From Thiemannella venezuelensis (GTDB lineage: Bacteria > Actinomycetota > Actinomycetes > Streptosporangiales > Streptosporangiaceae): a DNA stretch of 36,022 bases. Position 1 is the stretch's first letter; every line of letters begins with the position of its first letter. Under the pieces are notes generated by a model that saw only the letters and a program-made list of their open reading frames with translations, was not told the origin of the DNA and did not search any database. Position numbers and translations under genes: made by a program. This document shows positions 7,732 through 16,115 of this stretch, in pieces. The stretch covers positions 8,713 to 44,734 of the forward strand of contig NZ_JACHJJ010000039.1 in NCBI RefSeq assembly GCF_014203605.1, in the 5' to 3' direction.

Positions 7732-8976
7732 ATGGCAGAGGCAGTGGTGGTCGGAGCCGGGATCGGCGGGCTGACCGCGGCGGTCGCGTTGCAGCGGCGC
7801 GGCTGGAAGGTGACGGTGCTGGAGCGCGCGGCCTCGCTGGAGCCGGTCGGCTCCGGACTGGGCGTCGCGGCCAACGCGCTCAAGGCGCTGGACACGATCG
7901 GCGTGGGCGACGAGATCCGCAAGCTCTCGGCGGTCCAGGGGGACGGCGGCGTGCGGAGCGCGGGCGGCCGGTGGCTGGCGAGGACCAGCGCGGAGGCCGT
8001 CGCCGCCCGGCACGGCGGCGACTCGGTGATCCTGCTGCGCCGCGCGGACCTGGTCGACGCCCTCGTCGCACGGCTGGCCCCCGGCACCGTCCGGCTGAAC
8101 ACCACGGTGACGGGCGTGGACCCGGAGACCGGCCGGGTCCTCCTCGCCCCGGCCGGAGCTGCGGCCGGAGCTGCGGCCACCGCCTCGGGCGGCACGGCGG
8201 GCACCGGGCCGGACGACGCGGGCGGCGGCGGAGCGGCCCGGCTGGAGGCCGACCTGGTGGTCGCCGCCGACGGCATCCACTCCCCGATCAGGGCCGCGCT
8301 CTTCCCCGGTCACCCCGGCCCCGTCTACTCGGGGACCACGAGCTGGCGGGTGCTCGTCCCCGCCGAGGGTGTCCCCGGCCAGGCCTCCGAGAGCTGGGGC
8401 GCGGGCCGGGTCTTCGGGATCATGCCGCTGGCCGGGGGCCTGACCTACTGCTACGCCACCGACGTGACGCCGGCCGGCGGCGGGGGCGGCGACCAACTGG
8501 CGGAGCTGCGCCGCCTGTTCTCCGCGTGGCACGACCCGATCCCGGCGCTGCTCGCCGCGGCCTCACCGGAGAACGTGCTCCGCAACGACGTGCACTACCT
8601 GGCGGTCCCGCTGCCCGCGATGCACCGGGGCAGGGTCGCCCTGCTGGGCGACGCGGCCCACGCCATGACCCCCAACCTGGGCCAGGGCGCCTGCCAGGCG
8701 ATCGAGGACGCGGTGGTGCTCGCCCACGTGGCCGGGGCGGGCGAGGGCCCGGCGGGTGACGTCGCCGCCCGGCTGGCCGGGTACACCGCCGCCCGGCTGG
8801 CGCGGACCTCGAAGATCGTGACCCGCTCCGCGACGATCTGCCGGGCCACGAAGATCCGCAACCCGCTGGCCGTACGGCTGCGCGACACCGCGATGGCGCT
8901 CGCCTCGCGGCTCGCCCCCCGCGGGGTGGCCGGCTCGGCGGACGAGATCTTCGGCTGGCGCCCGCCGGCGGCGTGA
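7732..8976 (+). CDS. FAD-dependent monooxygenase (aromatic hydroxylase type)
   Basis: A 414-residue class A flavoprotein monooxygenase, expected to use NAD(P)H and O2 to hydroxylate an aromatic or similar substrate. The Rossmann GAGIGG motif is at residues 8-13, an ADGIHS motif closes the middle region, and GDAAHAMTPNLGQGACQAIED marks the FAD-ribityl site. A Gly/Ala-rich linker (about residues 140-166) containing a 12-bp tandem duplication in its DNA is an insertion compared with compact family members. The ATG is fixed by GAGGAG six bases upstream. It is controlled with high likelihood by the divergent TetR regulator. The substrate is unknown; salicylate- or zeaxanthin-like hydroxylases are relatives in sequence only. 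Confidence 0.9.
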   Translation: MAEAVVVGAGIGGLTAAVALQRRGWKVTVLERAASLEPVGSGLGVAANALKALDTIGVGDEIRKLSAVQGDGGVRSAGGRWLARTSAEAVAARHGGDSVILLRRADLVDALVARLAPGTVRLNTTVTGVDPETGRVLLAPAGAAAGAAATASGGTAGTGPDDAGGGGAARLEADLVVAADGIHSPIRAALFPGHPGPVYSGTTSWRVLVPAEGVPGQASESWGAGRVFGIMPLAGGLTYCYATDVTPAGGGGGDQLAELRRLFSAWHDPIPALLAAASPENVLRNDVHYLAVPLPAMHRGRVALLGDAAHAMTPNLGQGACQAIEDAVVLAHVAGAGEGPAGDVAARLAGYTAARLARTSKIVTRSATICRATKIRNPLAVRLRDTAMALASRLAPRGVAGSADEIFGWRPPAA

Positions 8977-9041
8977 CTCCGGATCGCGCCCCGGAGCACG
9001 GCCGTCCGGGGCACGGCCGCGCTCCGGACGGTGAGGGCTGC

Positions 9042-9077
9042 GGCGCGATCGGGGACTACGGCGCGATCGGGGACTAC
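9042..9077. repeat. 18-bp perfect tandem duplication spanning a stop codon
   Basis: GGCGCGATCGGGGACTAC occurs twice in direct succession (9042-9059 and 9060-9077). The second copy contains the TAG stop of the minus-strand transporter gene (9074-9076), so the first copy is a duplicate of that gene's terminal segment lying just beyond its stop. Confidence 0.95.
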
Positions 9078-9940
9078 GGCGTGACGGAGACCGGCGCCGG
9101 GGTCGCCGGGACGGCGCGGGTGCCGTGGTCGGGAGCGAGCCGCCCGAGTGTGAGGGTGCCCCAGACCATGAGCGCGGCCGCGAGGAGCGCGGGGATCACG
9201 TTCGCCCAGCCGGAGGGCACGGCCTCGTCGAGCAGGAGGGCCCCGGCGAGGATCGAGGTGATCGGGTCGAACACCTGGACCCCGGCGTAGGCGATGCCGA
9301 AATATCCCACCTCGTAGGACTTCTGCAGCAGCACGGTGGCGCAGATGAGCAGGATGGGGACGGCGAGGGTGAACCAGCTCAGCAGCTTGGCCCAGTCACC
9401 GCCGAAGTTGCCGCCCACCACCCGGACGAACGTCGACACGCTGGCCGTCATCGCGCCCGCGGCGACCGAGAGCATCAGCGCCTTGGCCGGGCCCGTGGCC
9501 TTCCGCGCGGCCAGGTGGGACAGGAGCACGACCACCCCGACGCAGCCGAGGAAGCCGAACGCCTCCTGGCCGGTCATGTGCGGCGTCACCGAGTGGGTGG
9601 GGACCAGCAGCAGCAGCCCGAGCAGGCCCACGGCCACCGCGATCGATCCGAAGATCTCTCCCCGGTGCGGCTTCCTGCCGTGCAGCATCGCCGCGAACGG
9701 CACCGCGAACACCAGCGTGGCCACACTGATCGGCTGTACCGCGACCAGCGGCGCGAGGCTGAGCGCGACCGCGTGCAGGGAGGCTCCGGTGAACCCGATG
9801 ATGCCGCCCAACCACCAGCGGGGACGTTTCATCAGCTTGAGGGAGGCGCCCTCGGAGACCGCCTCGAACTGCTGGAGTGCGGCGCCCAGGGCGTAGCCGA
9901 GCGCGCCGACGAGAGCGATCGAAATGCCGACCCAGGTCAT
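9074..9940 (-). CDS. DMT-superfamily transporter (EamA/NIPA-like)
   Basis: A polytopic membrane protein of about 288 residues with nine or ten hydrophobic helices in two similar halves, as in DMT-superfamily carriers. It opens WVGISIALVGALGYALGAAL, has a WWLGGIIGFTGASLHAVAL helix near residue 40 and a YAGVQVFDPITSILAGALLL helix in the second half, close to an EamA signature. The substrate is unknown; metabolite export or cation transport are both possible. The ATG at 9938-9940 places the first helix at the N-terminus as is usual. ATGs at 9967 and 9997 in the same frame are alternatives, and none has a strong Shine-Dalgarno. It is convergent with the monooxygenase. Confidence 0.8.
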   Translation of the reverse strand: MTWVGISIALVGALGYALGAALQQFEAVSEGASLKLMKRPRWWLGGIIGFTGASLHAVALSLAPLVAVQPISVATLVFAVPFAAMLHGRKPHRGEIFGSIAVAVGLLGLLLLVPTHSVTPHMTGQEAFGFLGCVGVVVLLSHLAARKATGPAKALMLSVAAGAMTASVSTFVRVVGGNFGGDWAKLLSWFTLAVPILLICATVLLQKSYEVGYFGIAYAGVQVFDPITSILAGALLLDEAVPSGWANVIPALLAAALMVWGTLTLGRLAPDHGTRAVPATPAPVSVTP

Positions 9941-10292
9941 CGCCACCCGCCAAGGGGAGCCGCGCATGGGGAGAAAAGCGATACTCGGGTCATCCATCCA
10001 GCTTAGGGTGCCGCGCGGGTGGATAGCCGCGTTCAGGCCCGATCGGCCGCATCTCAGGCTCAGGCCGCCTGCAGCCGACCGGCTGCGGTCGCACCGCTCC
10101 CGTAACGATCAGGAGATCTTCCATCGCGGCGGGGCCACGGAAGTGTCGGACCTCCGAGTTGAGCCGGAGGCAGAAGCGATGTCATCAGCGATGCGGTCGT
10201 TTCCGAACAAGCCCGGCCCCGGCGGTCCGGTACGTCGGCAGGGTAGGCCGTAGGCTTGGCACGTCGAGCCGACAGTGACGAGGAGACGCCGG
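9941..10292. other. 352-bp stretch between the DMT transporter and the Uma2 pseudogene
   Basis: This contains the alternative starts of the transporter, a GCAGCC/GGCTGC hairpin (10071-10086) and a CCTCCG/CGGAGG hairpin (10151-10170). I see no convincing gene in it; the short open frames are low-complexity shadows. Confidence 0.5.
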
Positions 10293-10918
10293 ATGACCGC
10301 TCCGCCCGATGACAGTTGGCTTCTCAGCATCCGTCCTCAGCCCGCCCGCGTCACCGCCGAGGAGTACGACGCGCTTGCCGAGGATATCGCCAGAGCCATC
10401 GAGATCGTCGACGGCTACGTGGTCTACTGCGCGGCACCCACGCCTGATCACCAGATCGCCGGACGGCGGCTCGCCAACCTGCTGGAGCGGCACGCGCGCG
10501 CCGCGATGAGCAAGAGCACGAGTGCATCACCGTCAACAACGACGTGGATCTGCGGCTGCGGGATCTGCCGTTACTCAACCGCAGACCCGATGTCGCGCTC
10601 TACCGGTGCCTGGATCGCGAGCGGGGTGAGCGGCTCCGCGCCGAGCACGCCCTGCTGGTCGTGGAGATCGTATCTCCGGGATCGGAGACCCAGGACACGA
10701 CCGACAAGCTCGGAGAGTACGCCAAGGCCGGTATTCCGCATTACCGGATCGTCCGGCTCGACCGCACCGGAGTGTCGACCATCGAGCGCTACCGGCTGGA
10801 CCCGGCGGCGATGCTCTACAAACACATCGGCACCTTCATGAAGGACGAGCCCGGTGAAGCCCCCGCCGTCAGCAACCCGATTCCCCTGACGATCGACTGG
10901 ACCGAACTGCAGTTCTGA
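10293..10918 (+). pseudogene. Uma2-family endonuclease gene broken by a frameshift
   Basis: The first part (from the ATG at 10293, with GAGGAG at 10280-10285) encodes an Uma2 N-terminus: RVTAEEYDALAEDIARAIEIVDGYVV and HQIAGRRLANLLERHA. At about 10495-10508 homology moves to another frame, which continues EQEHECITVNNDVDLRLRD, then NRRPDVALYR, LVVEIVSPGSETQDTTDKLGEYAKAGIPHY and the C-terminus ending at 10918. The two halves join into a normal-length (~207 residue) Uma2 protein if one base is restored. The PD-(D/E)XK-like residues (Asp of PDVAL, Glu of VVEI, Lys of DKLGEY) are intact in the second half. It is either a recent pseudogene or a sequencing error. Uma2 genes are abundant in actinomycetes and their function is poorly known. 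Confidence 0.85.
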
Positions 10919-11257
10919 GCGAATCGATCACGCAAGCCGGTCGTTCTGACATCGGCGGCACCAGCGTCACCTGCCCCATCAGGCTGATCCCGGCGGGCCC
11001 TTCCGCGGCCGGGAATGCCCGGCCGCGGAAGGCGACGGTACGGGATCGCGGAAACCGGAGCCGGGAGCCGGATAAGCGGTGGATCGGGGGACGGACGCTC
11101 CGTTACGGTCGGCGCATGACGCCGTTCACCGTGTCCCCGCCGCCCGCCCGCTAGCGGGCGGCATCTCTCCTGTGTGACCGGGTCCGAGCGGCCCGGTGGG
11201 TGGTCGCTGCCCGCATCCGCGCGGACATCGACGACCACTTCCCCTGGAGAGATCTCC
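10919..11257. other. 339-bp intergenic region upstream of the EamA exporter
   Basis: Besides the terminator hairpin it holds a 12-codon frame MTPFTVSPPPAR (11116-11154) whose last codons run into a perfect 18-bp palindrome CCGCCCGCTAGCGGGCGG centred on the CTAG around its stop. This could be a leader peptide/attenuator of the exporter gene, but no Shine-Dalgarno precedes it. Confidence 0.4.
10999..11032. terminator. Strong 15-bp stem-loop terminator
   Basis: CCTTCCGCGGCCGGG (10999-11013), a 4-base AATG loop and its exact complement (11018-11032) form a perfect 15-bp stem, 80 bp after the Uma2 stop. The U tract is missing, as is usual in actinomycetes. Confidence 0.75.
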
Positions 11258-12160
11258 ATGACCCGTGTCTCCGTACGGCGGGGCCTGCTGTACGTCTGCG
11301 TCGCGGCCACCGCCTGGGGCACCGGCGGCGCCGCCGCCGCACTGCTCCACCGGGCCGGCGGGCTCGGCCCCGTCGCGGTCTCGTTCTGGCGGTTCGCCGC
11401 CGGGGCGGCCGTCCTCCTGCTGGCCCTGCGCCTCCTCCGCCCCGTGCGGCCCTCCGGCTCCGGACGGACCTCCGGGTCCGGGCGCGTCCTGGTGACGGGT
11501 ACGGCGATGGCCGTCTACCAGACGGCCTACTTCGCGGCGATCGCCGAGTCCGGCCTGGCGGTGGCCACCCTGGTCACGACCGGCGCCACCCCCGTGCTCG
11601 TCGCCGCAGGATCCTCCGCGTTCCTGCGCGAGCGGCCGGGCGCGGGCGGGCTGGGCTGCCTCGCGCTCGCCCTGGCCGGGCTGGCCGCGCTGACCCTCGG
11701 TGACGGCCCGGGGGGCTTCTCCCCGGCCGGCACCGGGTGGGCGCTGGTCTCGGCGACCGGCTACGCGGGCGTGACGCTGCTCAACCGGGCCGCGCCCGCC
11801 GAGCCGTACACCACCGCGCTGGGCGGCTTCGCCGTGGGCGGGCTCTGCCTGCTCCCGGTGGCCCTGGCCCAGGGCCTGCTCCCGGCCGGCGACCCGCTCG
11901 CCTCCTGGACGCTCGTCGCCTACCTCGGCGCGGTCCCGACGGCGCTGGCCTACGGGCTGTTCTTCACCGGGCTCGCCGGGGTGCGGGCCACCACCGCCTC
12001 GGTGATCGCACTCGTGGAACCGGCCGGTGCGGCGGTTCTGGGCGTGCTCCTGCTCGGCGAGCGGCTCGCCCCCCTCGCCGCGGGCGGCGCCGCCCTCCTG
12101 ATCGCATCCGTCGCCCTGCTCGCGCGGAGTGCGGGAAAGGAGGCCGCGGATCCGGTCTGA
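11258..12160 (+). CDS. EamA/DMT-family exporter
   Basis: A 300-residue inner-membrane carrier with ten predicted helices in two EamA repeats: LLYVCVAATAWGTGGAAAALL at the N-terminus, VAVSFWRFAAGAAVLLLAL, then AVYQTAYFAAIAESGLAVATLVTTGATPV, with the second repeat ending VIALVEPAGAAVLGVLLLGERLAPLAAGGAALL, the typical EamA finish. Such proteins usually export amino acids or other metabolites; the substrate here is unknown. The ATG at 11258-11260 follows CCTGGAGAGAT and begins directly with the first helix, so it is preferred over an upstream in-frame GTG. It is a single gene, followed by the TetR cassette. Confidence 0.88.
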   Translation: MTRVSVRRGLLYVCVAATAWGTGGAAAALLHRAGGLGPVAVSFWRFAAGAAVLLLALRLLRPVRPSGSGRTSGSGRVLVTGTAMAVYQTAYFAAIAESGLAVATLVTTGATPVLVAAGSSAFLRERPGAGGLGCLALALAGLAALTLGDGPGGFSPAGTGWALVSATGYAGVTLLNRAAPAEPYTTALGGFAVGGLCLLPVALAQGLLPAGDPLASWTLVAYLGAVPTALAYGLFFTGLAGVRATTASVIALVEPAGAAVLGVLLLGERLAPLAAGGAALLIASVALLARSAGKEAADPV

Positions 12161-12195
12161 CCTGCGAGGAAAGGCCTCCGGACGGTCGGCGCTGG

Positions 12196-12249
12196 AATAA
12201 CGTTCCGCTAACGGGATAACAAAACGCAACGTCACGTTATTGATTAACG
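12196..12249. promoter_or_regulatory. AT-rich region with TAACG palindromes, probable operator of the downstream TetR gene
   Basis: This short AT-rich island in very GC-rich DNA carries AATAACGT (12196-12203) mirrored by ACGTTATT (12234-12241), and the 15-bp palindrome CGTTA-TTGAT-TAACG (12235-12249), plus CGTT-N5-AACG at 12201-12213. The sites lie 27-80 bp before the TetR start and fit autoregulation. Confidence 0.6.
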
Positions 12250-12275
12250 GCCGGAGATGCCCGATTCTCTGGACC

Positions 12276-12878
12276 ATGACGGACGAGCAGCGCCGGCGTC
12301 GCGGCAGGCCCCGGAGCGAGCAGGCTCACGACGCGGTGCTGGCCGCCGCGCGTGAGCTGCTCGCCGAGGTCGGATACGCCCGGCTGACCATCGAGGGCGT
12401 GGCGGCCCGCGCCGGGGTCGGCAAGACCACCATCTACCGCTGGTGGTCCAGCAAGGCCGAGCTGGTCGCCGAGATCCTCTACCGGCCGATCAGCATCGAG
12501 GAGATCCCCGAGTCCGGCTCCCCTCGCGACGACCTCGCGGCCAACATCCGCCTCATCGTGGAGCCGTTCACCGACCCCTGGTACGGCCCCGCCCTCACCG
12601 GGGCGCGCAACGACCTGAACGCCGATCCCGAGGGCCAGAAGGCCTTCCAGGCGCAGATCATGTCGGGCCGCCGGGACACCGGGCGGGCGGTCTTCCAGCG
12701 TCTCGTCGACGCCGGGGACCTGCCCCCGGACACCGACGTCGACTACCTGATCGACGTGATGTCCGGCCTGCTGGTCTACCGGGGCGCCATCTGGCGCCAG
12801 CCGATCACCGAGGAGGACGTCCGGAAGCTGGTCGCCCTGCTCGTCGACGGCCGCCCGCCCCGCCGTACCCCCTCCTGA
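12276..12878 (+). CDS. TetR-family transcriptional regulator of the MFS/amidohydrolase cassette
   Basis: A 200-residue TetR regulator: a basic N-terminus (RRRRGRPRSEQ), helix-turn-helix LTIEGVAARAGVGKTTIYRWWSSKAELV, and a C-terminal domain of the AcrR_C type. The ATG at 12276 is chosen because it begins the usual short basic tail; a longer frame from 12240 would overlap the operator. It lies 120 bp before the MFS gene on the same strand, so it probably controls that gene and the M20 amidohydrolase as well as itself. Confidence 0.9.
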   Translation: MTDEQRRRRGRPRSEQAHDAVLAAARELLAEVGYARLTIEGVAARAGVGKTTIYRWWSSKAELVAEILYRPISIEEIPESGSPRDDLAANIRLIVEPFTDPWYGPALTGARNDLNADPEGQKAFQAQIMSGRRDTGRAVFQRLVDAGDLPPDTDVDYLIDVMSGLLVYRGAIWRQPITEEDVRKLVALLVDGRPPRRTPS

Positions 12879-12998
12879 CCCCTCTTCCCCGCCCCGCCGT
12901 ACCCCTCTCCCGGCGTTCTTCCCCCCTCGCCCCACCGGCGCGAGAGCCCTCCGCGAGCCGGAGGGCCGACGGCGCCTGCCCGGATCCGGAGCGCGCAC

Positions 12999-14417
12999 AT
13001 GACCCAGCCCCTCAACCCGCCCCCCGTGAAGGTGTCCGCCGTCGTCGGGCTCCTCGTCTTCGTCGAGATCACCAGCGGCCTGATCCAGGGCATGATGCTC
13101 CCGATCACCCCCGCCATCGGCAAGGCCTACGGCGTCTCCAACGCGAGCCTGCACTGGGTCAGCGCCGTCCAGCTGCTCTCCGCCGCGATCTGCGTGCCGG
13201 TCTTCGCCCGCCTCGGCGACATGTACGGCCACCGCAGGCTGCTGCGGATCTCGCTGCTCTTCCTGCTGGCGGGCTCCGCCCTGGTCGCCTGGGCGCCCAG
13301 CTTCGAGCTGCTGCTCGTCGGCCGGGCGCTGATGGGCCCGATGGCGGGACTGCTCCCGCTGGAGTTCGGCATCGTGCGCAGCCGCCTGGAGCCGGAGCGG
13401 GCGCGCTCGGCGATCGGCATGCTGGTCGGCTCGCTCACCCTCGGCACCTCGCTCGGACTGATCGTCGGAGGGGTGGTGCACACCGTGCTGAAGGACATCC
13501 ACCTCACACTGACCGTCCCGCTCGTGATGACCGCCCTGTGCGTGGTGGTCGTCGCCTTCTGGGTGCCGGAGAGCACCGAGCGGGCGGTCGCCTCGATCGA
13601 CTGGGCGGGCGCCGCGGCGCTCAGCCTCGGCCTGGTCACGCTCCTGCTCGGACTGAGCGGCGCCTCGGTCCCGCTGCTCGGAGCCGCCGCCGCGCTGCTG
13701 GCCCTGTGGGTCTGGATCGAGCTGCGCGCCGAGCACCCGCTGGTGGACGTGCGCAACCTCGTCCGCCCGCGCCTCGTCGGCCTCTACGTCGCCAGTTTCA
13801 TGCTCGGCTTCTCCATGTTCGGCGCGCAGACCGCCTCCGCCACGTTCATGGCGAGCGTTCCGGAGAAGGTCGGGTACGGCTTCGGCTTCGCCGCGCTCTC
13901 CCTGGCCCTGATGATGATCCCCAGCGGCCTGTTCGCGATGCTCGGCGCCTCGACGATGGCCGGGATCGGCACCCGGATCGGGCACGGCGCCACGCTCCTG
14001 CTCGGGCTGGGCCTGACCGCGGCGGGCTACCTGCTCGTCACGGTCCTGCACGCGAGCCCGGCGCAGTTCCTGGCCGCCACCGCGCTCATCTCCCTCGGCA
14101 CCGGCGTCGCGCTGGCCTCCATCCCCGCGCTGATCGCCGAGCGCGCGCCGATCACCGACATCGCGATCTCCACCGGGATGTACAACACGTTCAAGACCCT
14201 CGGCGGCAGCGTCTCCGGCGCGGTCTTCGCCGGAGTGCTCTCCACGATGGTCGTCCCGGGCGGGAGCAGCCCGGCCGAGAGCGGGTACGTGACCGTCTGG
14301 GTGATCTGCGCCGCCGCCTCAGTCCTCGCCGTCCTGTTCCTGCTGGCCGTCGCCCGCCGCACCCCCGCCGCCGGATCCGTCCCCTCCCCCGTCAAGGAGT
14401 CCCCCGTTGTCCGCTGA
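12999..14417 (+). CDS. MFS transporter, DHA2 (14-helix drug/H+ antiporter) type
   Basis: A 472-residue polytopic carrier with about 14 hydrophobic helices. Motif A of the major facilitator family appears as ARLGDMYGHRRLLRISL (about 69-86), and motif C-like glycines in LVGSLTLGTSLGLIVGG (about 146-162). This is the pattern of DHA2 proton antiporters. The ATG follows CCGGAG at about eight bases. It is preceded by a TetR regulator and its last 11 bases overlap the M20 amidohydrolase, so transport and hydrolysis of the same compound are likely linked. Whether it exports the product or imports the substrate cannot be seen. Confidence 0.88.
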   Translation: MTQPLNPPPVKVSAVVGLLVFVEITSGLIQGMMLPITPAIGKAYGVSNASLHWVSAVQLLSAAICVPVFARLGDMYGHRRLLRISLLFLLAGSALVAWAPSFELLLVGRALMGPMAGLLPLEFGIVRSRLEPERARSAIGMLVGSLTLGTSLGLIVGGVVHTVLKDIHLTLTVPLVMTALCVVVVAFWVPESTERAVASIDWAGAAALSLGLVTLLLGLSGASVPLLGAAAALLALWVWIELRAEHPLVDVRNLVRPRLVGLYVASFMLGFSMFGAQTASATFMASVPEKVGYGFGFAALSLALMMIPSGLFAMLGASTMAGIGTRIGHGATLLLGLGLTAAGYLLVTVLHASPAQFLAATALISLGTGVALASIPALIAERAPITDIAISTGMYNTFKTLGGSVSGAVFAGVLSTMVVPGGSSPAESGYVTVWVICAAASVLAVLFLLAVARRTPAAGSVPSPVKESPVVR

Positions 14418-15618
14418 GAACGCCTCCCCCGAGAACGCCGCCGCGAAGAGGGCCGCCCGGGCCCGGATCTCCGCCGCCTCCGACGAGCTGGTGGCGCTGA
14501 GCCGGAGCATCCACGCCGAGCCGGAGCTCGCCTTCGACGAGCACCGGTCGGCGGAGAAGGTCGCCGCCTTCATGGAGCGGGCCGGGTTCGACGTCGCGCG
14601 CGGCGTCTGCGACCTGCCGACCGCGCTGAGCGCCACGTACGGCAGCGGCGACCTGGTCGTGGCCCTGTGCGCCGAGTACGACGCGCTGCCGGAGATCGGC
14701 CACGCCTGCGGGCACAACGTGATCGCCGCCTCCGGCGCCGGCGCGGCCCTGGCCCTGGCCTCGGTGGCCGACGAGCTGGGCATCACCGTGAAGCTGCTGG
14801 GCACCCCGGCCGAGGAGAGCGGCGGCGGCAAGCAGCTCATGCTGGACCGGGGCGCGTTCGACGACGTGACGGTGGCGATGATGGCCCACCCCTCCCCGGT
14901 GGACCTGAGCACGCCCGGAGGCGTCTCCACCAAGGCCAACGGCCACTTCGAGATCGTCTACACGGGCCGGGAGGCGCACGCCTCGGTCGCCCCGCACACC
15001 GGGATCAACGCCCTGGACGCGGTGACCGTCGCCCAGACGGCCCTCGGCCTGCTCCGCCAGCACATCGTCCCCGGCGGCCAGTTCCACGGGATCGTCCTGG
15101 AGGGCGGCCTGCGGCCGAACATCGTGCCCGCGCGCGCGAAGCTGGCCTACTACCTGCGGGCCGACACCCTGGCCGACATGCACGCGCTGGAGGCCCGGGT
15201 GCGCGACTGCTTCGCGGCGGGGGCGCTGGCCACCGGGGCCGCCATGGAGATGACCCGGGTCAGCCCCGACTACGCCGAGATGCGCAACCACCCGTGGCTG
15301 GCCGACGCCTACACCGCCAACCTCGCCGCGACCGGACGCGAGGCGTTCCCGGTGCCCCCCGAGTTCCGGGGCGGCTCGACGGACATGGGCAACGTCTCCC
15401 ACGCCCTGCCGAGCATCCACCCGGTGATCGGCATCGACCCGGCCGGGCTCAGCATGCCGCACACCCCCGCCTTCGCCGCGGCGGCGGCCACCCCGGCGGC
15501 CGACAAGGCCGTGGTCGACGCGGCCACCGCGCTGGCGTGGACCGCGGTCGACCTCGCCCTGGACGGCGCCCGGCGGGCGGAGACCCTGGCCGCGCGGCGG
15601 GCCGCCGCGACCGGCTGA
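14407..15618 (+). CDS. M20 family metallo-amidohydrolase (PM20D2/AbgB-like)
   Basis: A 403-residue zinc amidohydrolase/dipeptidase. Ligand motifs are present: HACGHN (Cys/His at about 101-103), PAEESGGGK (Glu pair at about 136-137), the His of MMAHPSPVD (about 161) and a late His in SMPHTPAF. The lid domain contains AHASVAPHTGINALDAV. The closest family is the PM20D2/AbgB group, which cuts amide bonds in dipeptide-like or p-aminobenzoyl-glutamate-like compounds. The start is TTG at 14407 with AAGGAG at 14395-14400, inside the end of the MFS gene, so it is translationally coupled to it. The substrate is unknown. Confidence 0.88.
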   Translation: MSAENASPENAAAKRAARARISAASDELVALSRSIHAEPELAFDEHRSAEKVAAFMERAGFDVARGVCDLPTALSATYGSGDLVVALCAEYDALPEIGHACGHNVIAASGAGAALALASVADELGITVKLLGTPAEESGGGKQLMLDRGAFDDVTVAMMAHPSPVDLSTPGGVSTKANGHFEIVYTGREAHASVAPHTGINALDAVTVAQTALGLLRQHIVPGGQFHGIVLEGGLRPNIVPARAKLAYYLRADTLADMHALEARVRDCFAAGALATGAAMEMTRVSPDYAEMRNHPWLADAYTANLAATGREAFPVPPEFRGGSTDMGNVSHALPSIHPVIGIDPAGLSMPHTPAFAAAAATPAADKAVVDAATALAWTAVDLALDGARRAETLAARRAAATG

Positions 15619-15637
15619 CCCCGGCCGGCCCGGATCC

Positions 15638-15672
15638 CGGGAAGGGAGCGGACCGTTCCCGCTCCCTTCCCG
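15638..15672. terminator. Strong 14-bp stem-loop terminator
   Basis: Bases 15638-15651 (CGGGAAGGGAGCGG) pair perfectly with 15659-15672 around a 7-base loop, 20 bp after the M20 stop. It lies between convergent transcription units and probably serves both. Confidence 0.75.
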
Positions 15673-15717
15673 CGGCCTCCGCCCCTCCCCCGGTCCGCCT
15701 CAGGGGACGCCTCCCGC

Positions 15718-16080
15718 TCAGTCGCGGGCCGGGCAGACGCAGAACAGGTGGCCCTCGGGGTCGGCGAGCACGGTCCAGTTCCCCTCGCCGGGCTGGAAGT
15801 CGGGCCTGCTCGCCCCGAGCTCCAGGTACTCCTTGACCGCCGTCTCCACGTCCGGGACGCGCACGTCCAGGTGGAACTGCTTGTCCGGACCGGGCCAGGC
15901 GGCGGGCCTGCGCTCGGGGTTCTTCTGGAAGTAGATGCTCATGGTGCCGTCGCCGATGCCGGCGTACTCGTCCTCGGCGTACTGGACCTCGTAGCCGAAC
16001 ACGGCCGCGTAGAACTCCGCGAGCCGCTTGGGCTCGGCGCAGTCGAGGGTGACGGCGAGGAACTTCGCAGTGGTGGTCAT
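15718..16080 (-). CDS. VOC/glyoxalase-like family protein
   Basis: A 120-residue single-module protein of the vicinal-oxygen-chelate fold (glyoxalase-like). The N-terminal strand VTLDCAEPKRLAEFYAAVFG, the middle FHLDVRVPDVETAVKEYLELGA and the closing TVLADPEGHLFCVCPARD are typical of actinomycete glyoxalase-like proteins. These include small antibiotic-binding or stress proteins, but function cannot be assigned. The ATG has GAGGAC just upstream. It lies 35 bp after the NarL regulator on the same strand and may be the last gene of the ABC/kinase operon. Confidence 0.85.
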   Translation of the reverse strand: MTTTAKFLAVTLDCAEPKRLAEFYAAVFGYEVQYAEDEYAGIGDGTMSIYFQKNPERRPAAWPGPDKQFHLDVRVPDVETAVKEYLELGASRPDFQPGEGNWTVLADPEGHLFCVCPARD

Positions 16081-16115
16081 GTCCTCATCGTCGCGCCCGT
16101 ACCTGTCAACGAGTG

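Noticed and set aside
11116-11154. 12-codon leader ORF before the EamA exporter with a perfect 18-bp palindrome at its stop
   Set aside because: It has no Shine-Dalgarno and cannot be compared with a second copy, so I list it only inside the intergenic note and not as a gene.
12237-14051. 604-codon open frame on the minus strand opposite the TetR and MFS genes
   Set aside because: The plus-strand genes show family motifs; the opposite frame is Gly/Arg/Asp/His-rich low complexity caused by GC-biased third positions.
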